DNA of 64,000 nt, from the NCBI GenBank assembly GCA_029719485.1, contig CP120722.1:744001-808000 (forward strand), read 5' to 3'. Shown in pieces: positions 54,157-63,715 of the stretch; position 1 is the first letter of the stretch; each line of letters starts with the position of its first letter. The notes beneath the pieces are model-generated. The model made no database searches. It was not told where the DNA came from and saw only the letters and a program-made list of their open reading frames with translations. Both the position numbers and the translations under genes were made by a program. Source of the stretch: Kiritimatiellota bacterium B12222. GTDB taxonomy: Bacteria > Verrucomicrobiota > Kiritimatiellia > SS1-B-03-39 > UBA6053.

Positions 54157-54669
54157 ATGAAAATTACACAAACTCATCCGGATTTTGAGATCATACAATG
54201 GGAGGCTTGGCGCCCGAAGGATCAGGCCACACTTTGCTTTGTTCTTCAGAATCAGCAGGTGCTGTTGATAGAGAAGAAACGTGGACTAGGCAAAGGAAAA
54301 GTCAATGGGCCGGGTGGAAAGTTTGAATGTGGAGAGACGGCGATGGACTGTGCCATCAGGGAAACACGTGAAGAATTGGGTATAATTCCCTTAAATTTAG
54401 TGGAAAGAGGTTTATTACGTTTTCAATTCACCAATGGCTACAGTTTGGTAGCTCACATATTTCTAGCATTCGATTTCGAAGGTGTAGCGGTTGAAACCGA
54501 AGAAGCGATCCCTTTGTGGACGGATTTGGACCTGATTCCTTATCGTAAAATGTGGGCAGATGACGTGTTGTGGCTTCCGCATGTGTTGGACGGAAAGACG
54601 GCAACGGGGGACTTTTTGTTTGATGATGATCACATGTTGGGCCTGAATTTGGATATTTTAAGCCCGTAA
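54157..54669 (+). CDS. MTH1/NUDT1-like Nudix hydrolase
   Basis: A 170-residue Nudix protein. KKRGLGKGKVNGPGGKFE precedes the Nudix box (GGKFECGETAMDCAIRETREELGI), and MWADDVLWLPHVL occurs later. The K-R-G-x-G-x-G-x-x-N-x-x-GGK pattern and the WxDD helix are the marks of mammalian-type MTH1, which clears oxidised purine nucleotides. It is divergent from pyk across 67 bases. Confidence 0.88.
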   Translation: MKITQTHPDFEIIQWEAWRPKDQATLCFVLQNQQVLLIEKKRGLGKGKVNGPGGKFECGETAMDCAIRETREELGIIPLNLVERGLLRFQFTNGYSLVAHIFLAFDFEGVAVETEEAIPLWTDLDLIPYRKMWADDVLWLPHVLDGKTATGDFLFDDDHMLGLNLDILSP

Positions 54670-54745
54670 ATCACCTGTACCAGATGAGAAAGACTTGTAG
54701 AGTGCTGTATTTCTAGATCTCAGCTTCACCGAAAAAGGAATGATA

Positions 54746-55870
54746 ATGAATATTTTACTCTGTATGGATTCGTGGAAAGGCTCTTTGTCTGCGGTGGAGG
54801 CTTGTGAAGCCGTGGCTGCGGGCATTCACTCTGTTTTTGCTGACTGTGTCGTGAATTTTGTTCCGTTGGCCGATGGAGGGGAAGGTACATTGGCGTTGGT
54901 GGCGTTGGCGCATCCGGGGGAGATGCAGTCGTTGCAGGTGCAAGGGCCCTTGTCAGGGCAGCAGATCGACGCAGGCTATTTATGGTGGCCGGATCGGCAG
55001 GCGGCGTTGATGGAAATGGCTTTGTGTGCGGGTTTACCTTTATTAACCGAATCGCAACGCAATCCGTTGCTGACCACAACTTTTGGCGTGGGGCAGTGGA
55101 TGAAAGATGCGGTCGAGAAAGGGGCGAAGGAAATTATATTAACTTTAGGCGGATCGGCCACGGTTGATGGTGGTGTGGGCATGGCACAGGCGATGGGATG
55201 GCAGTTTTTGGATGATCAGGGGAATGAATTGGAATGGGGCGGAGGGGCCTTGATTCATTTGGCGAAGATACTTCCGCCAGTGAAGCGTTCTGAGGTAAAG
55301 GTGAGGGCGATGTGTGATGTGACCAATCCTTTATTGGGTGAAAAGGGGGCGGCGACGGTGTTTGGTCCGCAAAAAGGGGCCAGTCCTGAACAGGTTGCGC
55401 AGTTGGAGCGTGGATTAACGCGATTGGCCGAAGTGGTGGCGCGCGATTTGGGGGTAGAGCTGCGTGAGTTTCCCGGTGGTGGCGCTGCGGGGGGAATGGC
55501 GGCAGGAGCGGTGGCTTTTTTTGATGCGGAGCTGGTGAGCGGGGTGGAGGAAGTGATGCGGATTTCGGAATTGGAAGAGCGGATTCAGGAGGCGGATTGG
55601 GTACTTACAGGGGAGGGCCGGGTGGATAGTCAAAGCTTGGATGGGAAAGTGCTATCAGGCGTATTGCAGGCTGCGAAATCGAGTGGTGCCCAAGTGGCGG
55701 TGATTGCGGGGGCCTGTCAGTTAAGTGATCAAGATATAAAATCTGCAGGATTAAAAGTGGCTTTGGCGGCGAATGAACAAAATTTACCCTTGGATGAGGC
55801 CATGGCCAGAGCGGCTGAACTGGCAGAGGCTGCGGGCGCGCGCTTTGCCAGAGAACAGTTGATGGCGTAG
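54746..55870 (+). CDS. Glycerate kinase (GarK/GlxK family)
   Basis: A 374-residue kinase phosphorylating glycerate, usually to 2-phosphoglycerate. Marks: DSWKGSLSAVEACEA, PLADGGEGTL, ILTLGGSATVDGGVGMAQAMG, GEGRVDSQSLDGKVLSGV. ATG 54746 is preferred over 54740 because AGGA then lies at a normal distance. It is near a phosphoglycolate phosphatase-like gene only in the wider window (5.4 kb), not in the same operon. Confidence 0.93.
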   Translation: MNILLCMDSWKGSLSAVEACEAVAAGIHSVFADCVVNFVPLADGGEGTLALVALAHPGEMQSLQVQGPLSGQQIDAGYLWWPDRQAALMEMALCAGLPLLTESQRNPLLTTTFGVGQWMKDAVEKGAKEIILTLGGSATVDGGVGMAQAMGWQFLDDQGNELEWGGGALIHLAKILPPVKRSEVKVRAMCDVTNPLLGEKGAATVFGPQKGASPEQVAQLERGLTRLAEVVARDLGVELREFPGGGAAGGMAAGAVAFFDAELVSGVEEVMRISELEERIQEADWVLTGEGRVDSQSLDGKVLSGVLQAAKSSGAQVAVIAGACQLSDQDIKSAGLKVALAANEQNLPLDEAMARAAELAEAAGARFAREQLMA

Positions 55871-56002
55871 GTCGTTTGGGAGGAGGAGGGGGCTGTTTGA
55901 GGTTTTAGAGTACAGGTGGTATTCAGGGCTGTGGATGTGCCCACATATTCTGCGTCCGTTTTAGTCTTTTGTCTGTGTGAATTTTCGGATAGGCGGAAGC
56001 TT

Positions 56003-57541
56003 ATGAAACTCCCGACTTCTATGGATAAGCTCTTACCGTCAATTGAACGCTCTCAACCGGAATCCGAATGGATTCACACGGGTAGTGTGACGGGAATGTA
56101 TGGCATCACGGCCTCCGTCAAAGATTTTGACGAGGTCTTGGACTGGCAGGAGCATCGACGCGAGTTAACGCAGGGGTATTATCGACTGATTCATCCGCCT
56201 CAAGTTCAAGCGTTTAAAGCGCGTTTAGAGGCGAAGTACCCCGGATTTACAGCGGTACTTTTTTGTTCAGGTGCATGGGCGCTAAAGGAGTTGCGTGAGC
56301 TGTTACTCGTCACCCAAAGGGAACTGCCGATTTGTGAAGCGGAGACCTTTTTGGATCAGTTGACCGCAGGGTCGGCCTATATTTACGCCTTGGAAGAACA
56401 GGGAATTGAAGTGGGGATCGCCTTCCTGGAAGATGAGACGTTGGCGAAAGAACTGCATGAACGCAATCGGCGGCGGGGAGGGGCGATCTCTACACGCAAT
56501 GTAGATGTGCTGATGGGGACGGTGTCGACGGTATTGCCTTCGGCAGAGCTCATTGCTGAAACCGCCGATCAGTTGAAAGGTATGGAAGAAGCGGAATTTG
56601 TTTCCTTTTATCCCTCCGGAATGGCTGCGGTGACTGCGGTTTTGGACATTGCGCTGACCCCTGAACATTCGCATATGTTGGTAATGGGCAATGTGTACCG
56701 GGACACGCATTTGCTACTTGAAGAGCAGGTTTGGGCAGGTCGTGAGGTGAGTTGTGACTTTTTAGACACGCATGATTTACAGGGCTTGGCCGAGCGGGTT
56801 TACGAGGATGCTGTGGCAGGGGTGTTGATTGAGACCATTACCAATCCGCTGATTGAAATTCCCAACTTACCGGCGATTGCGGCGCTTTGTCGTGATGCAG
56901 GCAAACCTTTATTGGTGGACAGTACCATGGCGGGGCCTTTGAATGCCTGTCCGTTGGCATTGGGGGCTACGGTGGTGGTGCACAGTACCAGTAAATATAT
57001 AAGTGGGAGTAATACACATGGAGGCGGAATTGCCTTAAGTTCTGACCCGGAATGGATGAAGAAGCTTGAGGCGTATCAGCGTCGTTTTGGTCTTCAGCTT
57101 TCTCCTTTGGATTTGCCTACGTTGGCGGCGGGTATCGAGACTTATCCTGAGCGCATGCTTCGTTTTAATCGCAATGGTGAAGCCCTCGCGGAGATGCTTC
57201 GTCAGCATCCTGCAGTTGAAACGGTCTATTATGGAAATCAAGGGCGCCCTGAATGGTTAAAAGGATTGGCGTCGGTGGTGAGTTGTGACTTAAAGGAACC
57301 GTCCCTTGATAAAGTCGCGACCTTTTTTGATGCGCCATTGCCTGGCGTGATTAAAGCGCCTTCTTTGGGAAGTGATCAAACTCTCTTTTGCCCTTACGTC
57401 TTGCTGGCTTATTATGACAAAAGTGATGAGTACTTGGCTGAATGCAATTTGTCCAAAACCTTGCTGCGATTTGCGGCGGGCTGTGAAGAAGACTTTTCAA
57501 CGGTGCTCCGGGGGATTAGTGAAGGCTTAGATTTGGTCTAA
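56003..57541 (+). CDS. Cys/Met-metabolism PLP enzyme with N-terminal extension
   Basis: A 512-residue protein, longer than the about 390 residues of MetB/MetC. The C-terminal 370 residues are a trans-sulfuration PLP enzyme: FYPSGMAAVTAVLDIAL, IETITNPLIEIPNL, LLVDSTMAGPLN, and VVHSTSKYISGSNTHGGG with the PLP-binding Lys. The first 150 residues include FKARLEAKYPGFTAVLFCSG, which itself echoes the start of the catalytic domain and may be a degenerate duplicate. Reaction (gamma-synthase or lyase) not assignable. ATG 56003 has GGCGGAAG upstream. Confidence 0.82.
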   Translation: MKLPTSMDKLLPSIERSQPESEWIHTGSVTGMYGITASVKDFDEVLDWQEHRRELTQGYYRLIHPPQVQAFKARLEAKYPGFTAVLFCSGAWALKELRELLLVTQRELPICEAETFLDQLTAGSAYIYALEEQGIEVGIAFLEDETLAKELHERNRRRGGAISTRNVDVLMGTVSTVLPSAELIAETADQLKGMEEAEFVSFYPSGMAAVTAVLDIALTPEHSHMLVMGNVYRDTHLLLEEQVWAGREVSCDFLDTHDLQGLAERVYEDAVAGVLIETITNPLIEIPNLPAIAALCRDAGKPLLVDSTMAGPLNACPLALGATVVVHSTSKYISGSNTHGGGIALSSDPEWMKKLEAYQRRFGLQLSPLDLPTLAAGIETYPERMLRFNRNGEALAEMLRQHPAVETVYYGNQGRPEWLKGLASVVSCDLKEPSLDKVATFFDAPLPGVIKAPSLGSDQTLFCPYVLLAYYDKSDEYLAECNLSKTLLRFAAGCEEDFSTVLRGISEGLDLV

Positions 57542-57547
57542 GCCTTT

Positions 57548-57952
57548 TTAGGGCTGAAAGGGTTCTTTATGCCATTTTTTACGAATGGCATTGATGGGTT
57601 TTCGGATAGCCGCCACTGAAATACATTTTTGCTTTAGCGCAAATTTTCCGGGGAAATCGAGCAGGATAATGGCGACGAGCAGGGTGAGCAGTCCTTGTCC
57701 GGGCAGGACCAACATGGCAAATCCTGCAAGGCCTAAGATCACACCAAATGCATTTTTGATGAGCAAAAAGCTGATTCGTAAAACCGGACGGTGACGCAGG
57801 CTTTCCAGGGGGAGATGATGGGGATTATGAAAGTAGTCACGCGGGAGTCGATTGATCATCCAAGGAATGAGTAGGATGGATGCGATGAGAAAGAAAAATG
57901 AAACCAGAGCTAAGGTTCCGATGATATTCGCGTGTGTTTCTAAAAAAGTCAT
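57548..57952 (-). CDS. PGPGW-type small membrane protein
   Basis: A 134-residue protein with two N-terminal and two central hydrophobic segments and the motif VLPGQGLLTLLVAIILLDFPGK, close to the PGPGW transmembrane family. A basic C-terminus (KPINAIRKKWHKEP) is probably cytoplasmic. Convergent with the PLP enzyme. Function unknown. Confidence 0.7.
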   Translation of the reverse strand: MTFLETHANIIGTLALVSFFFLIASILLIPWMINRLPRDYFHNPHHLPLESLRHRPVLRISFLLIKNAFGVILGLAGFAMLVLPGQGLLTLLVAIILLDFPGKFALKQKCISVAAIRKPINAIRKKWHKEPFQP

Positions 57953-58168
57953 GACATGAGCTCAGCTTCGTTTACGCTAAGCTGATGGGGACGTGTATGA
58001 GATGAAAAGGTGATGGAACGTCCTTTATTGATCTTAGCTACTGTCTTGGAAAAGTGCTACAAGATAAATTCGACTCCCTCATCTCAAATATTTTTCAAGG
58101 TTTTGGGCACGTCAACGTGGAGAGTACTGCTGAGAAGTATGAGAGAGTAGGATGGGTAATACAAAATA

Positions 58169-58181
58169 GTACAGGGTGTAC
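58169..58181. promoter_or_regulatory. Palindrome GTACA-GGG-TGTAC in the transglutaminase promoter region
   Basis: A perfect 13-bp inverted repeat lies 15 bases before TATAAT (58196-58201), a likely -10 box, so a bound protein would cover the -35 area. The 57953-58263 gap otherwise holds one hairpin (57963-57985, TCAGCTT/AAGCTGA) and no gene. Confidence 0.4.
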
Positions 58182-58263
58182 AAAAACGTATATTATATAA
58201 TATTGATTTCCGTTTGGGTTTTATTTCGGTGGACAATTTGGGTGAAAGAGAGAGTTTAGGGGT

Positions 58264-61200
58264 ATGTCTATTCACGTCTGTATCAAGCATCAAACGACTT
58301 ATCACTACGAACGAGCTATTGCGTTATCGCCGCATGTGATTCGACTTCGTCCCGCGCCACATAGCCGTACACCGATTTTGGCGTATTCCTTAAAAATTGA
58401 ACCTGCGGATCATTTTATTAATTGGCAACAGGATCCCTTCGGCAATTATTTGGCCCGGTTGGTTTTTCCTAAACCGGTGCGCACCTTTGATGTGTCCGTG
58501 GAAGTGATTGCGGACATGACCGTGATCAATCCCTTTGATTTCTTTTTAGAGGAATTTGCAGAGGAGGTTCCTTTTAAATATCCGGAGCATACGCATCAGG
58601 ATTTGATGCCCTACTTAACTATGGGGAGAGATAAAGAGGGAGAGGCGTTTGCGGCATTTATTGAATCATTACCTGAGCAGGTTGAAGGCATGCGAACCAT
58701 TGATTGGTTGGTGCAAATGAATCAAAAGGTCAATCAAGCGGTGGGGTATACGATTCGTATGGAGCACGGGGTGCAAAGTTGTGAAGAGACGTTGACGAAA
58801 GGGACGGGTTCCTGTCGGGACTCGGCTTGGTTGTTGGTGAAAAGTTTGCGCAGTTGTGGATATGCTGCCCGCTTTGTGAGTGGATATTTGGTGCAGTTGA
58901 CTGCGGATGAAAAATCGTTGGATGGACCGAGTGGACCTGAGGCCGACTTTACAGATTTGCATGCCTGGACGGAAGTGTACTTACCCGGTGCTGGGTGGGT
59001 GGGGCTTGATCCTACTTCTGGATTGTTTGCAGGGGAGGGTCATATTCCTTTGGCCTGCAGTCCCGATCCTCAGTCGGCGGCGCCCATTGAAGGGGCTGCT
59101 GAGCCCTGTAAGGTCGACTTTTCATTTGTGAATACGGTGAGTCGCCTGCATGAAGATCCTCGAGTGACCAAGCCTTATACCGAAAGTGACTGGGAGCAAA
59201 TTTGTGCAATTGGTGAAAAGGTGGATGAACAACTGCATGCCGATGATGTGCGATTAACCATGGGCGGAGAGCCGACGTTTGTATCGATTGATGACATGGA
59301 GGGCGAGGAGTGGAATGTCACTGCCGACAGCGAGCAGAAACGCAAGTTAGCCTATCAATTATTGGAACGGTTGGAAGATCGTTTTGGCAAAGGCGGGATT
59401 CGGCATTTGGGAGAAGGGAAATGGTATCCGGGTGAACCCTTACCTCGTTGGGCTTACGGTGTTTTTTGGCGTAAAGATGGTGAGCCGATTTGGAGAGATC
59501 CGCAATGGTTTTCCAAACCCAAGCAGGATGATGGATTTGATCAGAGTGATGCCAAAAAATTGGCCTTAAAAATCGCCACGGGTTTAGGAGTTTTTCCTGA
59601 GCACGTGCTGACGGCTTATGAAGATGTTGCCTACTACTTGTGGAAAGAGGCGACCTTGCCGGTGAATCTGGATCCCAGTGATCCCCGCTTGCAGTCTGAT
59701 CAAGAGCGTAAGCATTTAGCGAAGCTTTTGGATGGAGGATTAGGTAAACCAGCGGGCTACACCTTGCCACTTCAGTGGCATCCGGTGCACAAACGTTGGG
59801 TGAGTTCGCTCTGGGAATTTAAACGTGAACATCTTTTTCTGACTCCGGGAAATTCTCCAATAGGATTGCGTTTGCCCTTGGAGTCCATTCCGTGGACGAC
59901 GGAAGAAGAGAAGCATCCGATTACAGAAGTGTCCCCCATGGAGGCGCAACCGTCATTACCGGTGGCGCAGCCTGCACGGTTCAGTTCGGAAAAACCTCTC
60001 AAGACAAAGGAAGTTTGCCACACCGCGATCTGCGTGGAGGCTCGGGAAGGTCAGGTGTATATCTTTTTGCCGCCACTGTCGGAAGTGGAGGAATTTTTGG
60101 ATTTGATGCGTGTAATTGAAGACAGTGTGGCCGCATTGAAGATGCCGATTATCTTGGAGGGGTATCCTCCACCTTATGACCCTCGTTTAGATGTGATAAA
60201 AGTAACACCTGACCCCGGCGTGATTGAAGTCAATGTCCACCCCAGTGAGTATTGGTCAGAATTGGTTGAGAAAACGGTAGGCTTGTATGAAGATGCACGC
60301 CAAAGTCGTTTGGGCGCAGAGAAATTTTTGGTGGATGGACGTCATACGGGTACTGGAGGGGGGAATCATATTACCTTGGGCGGGAAAACACCTGCAGACA
60401 GTCCGTTCTTGCGTCGACCCGACTTGTTGAGAAGTTTGATTACGTATTGGCAACACCATCCGGGCTTGAGTTATTTATTCTCCGGTTTGTTTATTGGCCC
60501 TTCCTCTCAGGCACCCCGGGCGGATGAGGGACGGGATGACCGACTGCATGAAATGGAGATTGCTTTTAGTCAACTGCCCAAAGGTGATGAGCCGCCGCCA
60601 CCGTGGTTGGTGGATCGCATTTTGCGCAATCAATTAACTGATCTTACGGGCAATACGCATCGAGCAGAATTCTGTATTGATAAACTTTATTCTCCCGACA
60701 GTTCCACAGGGCGATTGGGGATCTTGGAATTACGGGCGTTTGAAATGCCGCCGCATGCGCGGATGAGTTTGTTGCAACAGCTTTTGTTGCGGGCCTTGAT
60801 CGCCAAATTTTGGAAAGAACCTTACCATCATAAATTGAGTCATTGGGGCACGGCCCTGCATGACCGCTTTTTGCTTCCGCATTTTGTGAAAGAAGATTTG
60901 GCTGAGGTGACTGAAGACTTGCAGGCGGCTGGATTTCCATTTCAGGCGCATTGGTTTGATCCTTTCCTCGAATTCCGTTTTCCGCGTTATGGCAATCAAC
61001 AGATCGGGCATATCCGTATGGAATTGCGGTTTGCCATTGAGCCCTGGCATGTGCTGGGCGAAGAGGCTACGGGAAGTGGTACTGCGCGTTATGTGGATTC
61101 TTCGGCGGAACGCCTACAATTGAAAGTGTCGGGTTTAACCGATGAGCGTCATGCCGTGACCTGTAATGGACGACGTGTTCCCTTGACACCTACGGGCGTG

Positions 61201-61593
61201 AGTGGTGAATTTGTGTCGGGGATTCGTTATCAGGCTTGGGCACCATGGTCGGCCATGCATCCCACCTTAAAACCACAAACGCCTTTGGTCTTTGATGTGA
61301 TCGATCTTTGGAATGGACGAAGTTTGGGTGGTTGCACTTATCATGTCGCGCATCCGGGTGGCCGGAGCTATGATACTTTTCCGGTGAATGCCTTTGAGGC
61401 GGAGTCGCGTCGGGTAAGTCGGTTCTGGCAAGATGGACATACGCAGGACAGCATTGAAAAGCCGGCGGCTTTTGAAACGATTGGACGGTATTTTGCCCCG
61501 GCTGCTGCGGGAACAGCTCCGGTGAGTTTACCGGAAGAGCCGATTGATCCTGAATTCCCGTGCACCTTTGACTTGCGCATGGGCCTTCGGTAG
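58264..61593 (+). CDS. Transglutaminase-like protein with DUF2126 domain
   Basis: A 1109-residue two-part protein. Residues 1-260 form a bacterial transglutaminase domain with N-terminal extension; the catalytic triad is Cys184 (KGTGSCRDSAWLL), His233 (DLHAWTEVYL) and Asp249 (GLDPTSG). Residues from about 330 to the end are DUF2126, starting LTMGGEPTFVSIDD. Proteins of this layout are often encoded with circularly permuted ATP-grasp and alpha-E genes, a set proposed to build or modify a peptide, but those partners are not in this window. Ends nine bases before the convergent SelW-like gene. Confidence 0.9.
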   Translation: MSIHVCIKHQTTYHYERAIALSPHVIRLRPAPHSRTPILAYSLKIEPADHFINWQQDPFGNYLARLVFPKPVRTFDVSVEVIADMTVINPFDFFLEEFAEEVPFKYPEHTHQDLMPYLTMGRDKEGEAFAAFIESLPEQVEGMRTIDWLVQMNQKVNQAVGYTIRMEHGVQSCEETLTKGTGSCRDSAWLLVKSLRSCGYAARFVSGYLVQLTADEKSLDGPSGPEADFTDLHAWTEVYLPGAGWVGLDPTSGLFAGEGHIPLACSPDPQSAAPIEGAAEPCKVDFSFVNTVSRLHEDPRVTKPYTESDWEQICAIGEKVDEQLHADDVRLTMGGEPTFVSIDDMEGEEWNVTADSEQKRKLAYQLLERLEDRFGKGGIRHLGEGKWYPGEPLPRWAYGVFWRKDGEPIWRDPQWFSKPKQDDGFDQSDAKKLALKIATGLGVFPEHVLTAYEDVAYYLWKEATLPVNLDPSDPRLQSDQERKHLAKLLDGGLGKPAGYTLPLQWHPVHKRWVSSLWEFKREHLFLTPGNSPIGLRLPLESIPWTTEEEKHPITEVSPMEAQPSLPVAQPARFSSEKPLKTKEVCHTAICVEAREGQVYIFLPPLSEVEEFLDLMRVIEDSVAALKMPIILEGYPPPYDPRLDVIKVTPDPGVIEVNVHPSEYWSELVEKTVGLYEDARQSRLGAEKFLVDGRHTGTGGGNHITLGGKTPADSPFLRRPDLLRSLITYWQHHPGLSYLFSGLFIGPSSQAPRADEGRDDRLHEMEIAFSQLPKGDEPPPPWLVDRILRNQLTDLTGNTHRAEFCIDKLYSPDSSTGRLGILELRAFEMPPHARMSLLQQLLLRALIAKFWKEPYHHKLSHWGTALHDRFLLPHFVKEDLAEVTEDLQAAGFPFQAHWFDPFLEFRFPRYGNQQIGHIRMELRFAIEPWHVLGEEATGSGTARYVDSSAERLQLKVSGLTDERHAVTCNGRRVPLTPTGVSGEFVSGIRYQAWAPWSAMHPTLKPQTPLVFDVIDLWNGRSLGGCTYHVAHPGGRSYDTFPVNAFEAESRRVSRFWQDGHTQDSIEKPAAFETIGRYFAPAAAGTAPVSLPEEPIDPEFPCTFDLRMGLR

Positions 61594-61601
61594 AAATCTG
61601 T

Positions 61602-61883
61602 TTAGCCCTTGCCTGAATGTCCGATATCTGTCTCGGGGAGAAGTTGATCTCTGATGCGTTGTTTCAGTACTTTTAATTCGATAAAGCCGCCATCTGTTTT
61701 TCGATCGTGGAGAATGAGGTCGCCGCAGCGTACGGTGAACTGACCACCGAGCTCGGAAGGTTTCAGGGTGATACCTGCCAAATCCTGCTCGAAGGTGGTG
61801 AGCAATTCCTGGGCGGTCCAGGCTGCCCGCATCATCCAGCGGCAACCCGTGCAATACGAAATTTCTAAGAGAGGTTTTTCCAT
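61602..61883 (-). CDS. SelW/Rdx family redox protein
   Basis: A 93-residue thioredoxin-like protein with the CxxC-type motif YCTGCRW near residue 11 and GGQFTVRCGDLILHDRKTDGGF. The family in bacteria uses Cys at the position that is selenocysteine in animal SelW. It is thought to have a redox role. Convergent with the transglutaminase gene. Confidence 0.85.
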   Translation of the reverse strand: MEKPLLEISYCTGCRWMMRAAWTAQELLTTFEQDLAGITLKPSELGGQFTVRCGDLILHDRKTDGGFIELKVLKQRIRDQLLPETDIGHSGKG

Positions 61884-62015
61884 GATGCTTATGTGGTGAA
61901 TCTATTTGAAAACGCAAGTCTGGGTCGTTGTTGTGATGGGGGGTAAGGGGCGGGCTCTGGTGAGAGCTAAATATGAATTAGAGCATCAAGAACATACGTT
62001 TCGAGATAGGCTCTG

Positions 62016-62676
62016 GTCTGTGGCGTAAACGCCGACAGCTACAAAAACCGCATGTATTCAGGTGTAGCTGGCGCCGTTTACGGCCTAGGCCAGAGAATGC
62101 GGAAGCGAAGTTTAGGCTCCGGTCTGTGGCGTAAACGCCGACAGCTGCAAAAACCGCATGTATTCAGGTGTAGCTGGCGCCGTTTACGGCCCGGGGCAGA
62201 GAATGCGGAAGCGAAGTTTAGGCTCTGGTCTGTGGCGTAAACGCCGACAGCTACAAAAACCGCATGTGTTCAGGTGTAACTGGTGCCGTTTACGGCCCGG
62301 GCCAGAGAATGCGGAAGCGAAGTTTAGGCTCCGGTCTGTGGCGTAAACGCCGACAGCTACAAAAACCGCATGTGTTCAGGTGTAACTGGTGCCGTTTACG
62401 GCCCGGGCCAGAGAATGCGGAAGCGAAGTTTAGGCTCCGGTCTGTGGCGTAAACGCCGACAGCTACAAAGCCGCATGTATTCAGGTGTAGCTGGCGCCGT
62501 TTACGGCCCGGGGCAGAGAATGCTGAAGCGAAGTTTAGGCTCCGGTCTGTGGCGTAAACGCCGACAGCTACAAAAACCGCATGTGTTCAGGTGTAGCTGG
62601 CGCCGTTCACGGCCCGGGGCAGAGAATGCGGAAGCGAAGTTTAGGCTCCGGTCTGTGGCGTAAACGCCTACAGCTA
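62016..62676. repeat. Tandem array 2 of element family B with mscS-terminator spacers
   Basis: A 106-bp unit repeats through this stretch: an 85-bp element (for example 62064-62148) and a 21-base spacer AAAAACCGCATGTATTCAGG. The right arm CTGTGGCGTAAACGCCGACA occurs seven times and the left arm GTAGCTGGCGCCGTTTACGG six times; both are close to the arms of array 1. The spacer copies the first half of the mscS terminator hairpin just beside the array. Open frames across it are periodic artefacts. The first element is truncated on the left. Confidence 0.93.
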
Positions 62677-62708
62677 CAAAAAAACCGCATGTGTTGCCAC
62701 ATGCGGTT
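62677..62708 (-). terminator. Rho-independent terminator of mscS
   Basis: AACCGCATGTG (62683-62693), loop TTGC, and CACATGCGGTT (62698-62708) form a perfect 11-bp stem; on the minus strand it is followed by seven Ts. It lies 20 bases after the mscS stop. Its left half is repeated as the spacer of array 2. Confidence 0.93.
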
Positions 62709-62728
62709 GAGGTTTAAGCTGACGGAGC

Positions 62729-63538
62729 TTAGCTGATTTGATGCATATGCACGTCTTGTTGCGGGAAGGGGATAGAGATGCCTTCTTTGTCGAAACGTTT
62801 TTTGATTTCTTCGGTCAGCGCAAACAGCACGGGCCAGTAATCGGCAGTGTTCACCCAAGGGCGCACGACCAAATTGACAGAGCTGTCGGCCAATTCTGAA
62901 ACGCCGATGGTGGGTGCGGGTTCAGGTAAGATGCGGCTTTCACCAGCCAAAATGTCTTGGAGGGTGGTTTTGACTTTGTCCAAATCATCTCCGTAGCCTA
63001 CGCCGACCACCAGATCAACCCGACGGGTGTCATTGGCGGAGTAATTAATGATATTGCCACCGGTTACAGAGGCGTTGGGGATGATGACTTTCTTATTATC
63101 GCCCGTTTTCAGTTCGGTATTGAAAATGCCAATTTCCTCAATTACTCCGGCTACACCAGCGGCATCGACGAAATCACCTACTTTAAACGGTTTGAAAATA
63201 ATCATCAATACGCCGGAAGCGAAGTTGGCCAGAGAACCTTGCAAAGCCAAACCTACAGCCAAACCTGCAGCACCCAATATGGCAATGAAAGAACCGGTTT
63301 GGACATTCAGTTGGCCCAGTGCAGATACCACGACAAAAGCCATTATCGCTACATACGAGACGCTGGCAGTAAATTTAACTAAGGTTTCATCTACTTTTGC
63401 ACGTTGCATGGTTTTGACAATCACCTTTTTAAGGATGCCAGCGACGATACGACCAATAATTAAAATGGCCAGTGCGCCTAAAACTTTTGGTCCGAATTCG
63501 ATACCCAGTTCTTTGGCTTTAATGATCAGTTCTTCCAT
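62729..63538 (-). CDS. mscS: Small-conductance mechanosensitive channel
   Basis: A 269-residue channel with three N-terminal helices (TM3 pore: GAAGLAVGLALQGSLANFASG) and the cytoplasmic vestibule (FKVGDFVDAAGVAGVIEEIGIF, IIPNASVTGGNIINYS). Protects the cell from hypo-osmotic shock. Length and gene organisation are normal. Confidence 0.95.
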   Translation of the reverse strand: MEELIIKAKELGIEFGPKVLGALAILIIGRIVAGILKKVIVKTMQRAKVDETLVKFTASVSYVAIMAFVVVSALGQLNVQTGSFIAILGAAGLAVGLALQGSLANFASGVLMIIFKPFKVGDFVDAAGVAGVIEEIGIFNTELKTGDNKKVIIPNASVTGGNIINYSANDTRRVDLVVGVGYGDDLDKVKTTLQDILAGESRILPEPAPTIGVSELADSSVNLVVRPWVNTADYWPVLFALTEEIKKRFDKEGISIPFPQQDVHMHQIS

Positions 63539-63715
63539 AGTTTTTCTCCAGTTTGTTTGAAATTTTATATAGGCAAATATCCATCCTTTTCGCTTCTTTT
63601 AAGCAAAATGAAAGCGGGAAAAGATAAAATATTCATTTGCCTCGGTTGAAAATCTAAAAGGAGGGGTATTGACTCCCTGCATTTTTTGCGTATTCATGCC
63701 TCTCTGCTTACACGT

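Noticed and set aside
62052-62663. A series of 62-97 residue open frames at 106-bp spacing
   Set aside because: They are the same frame read through the tandem repeat; no ribosome sites, composition of repeat DNA.
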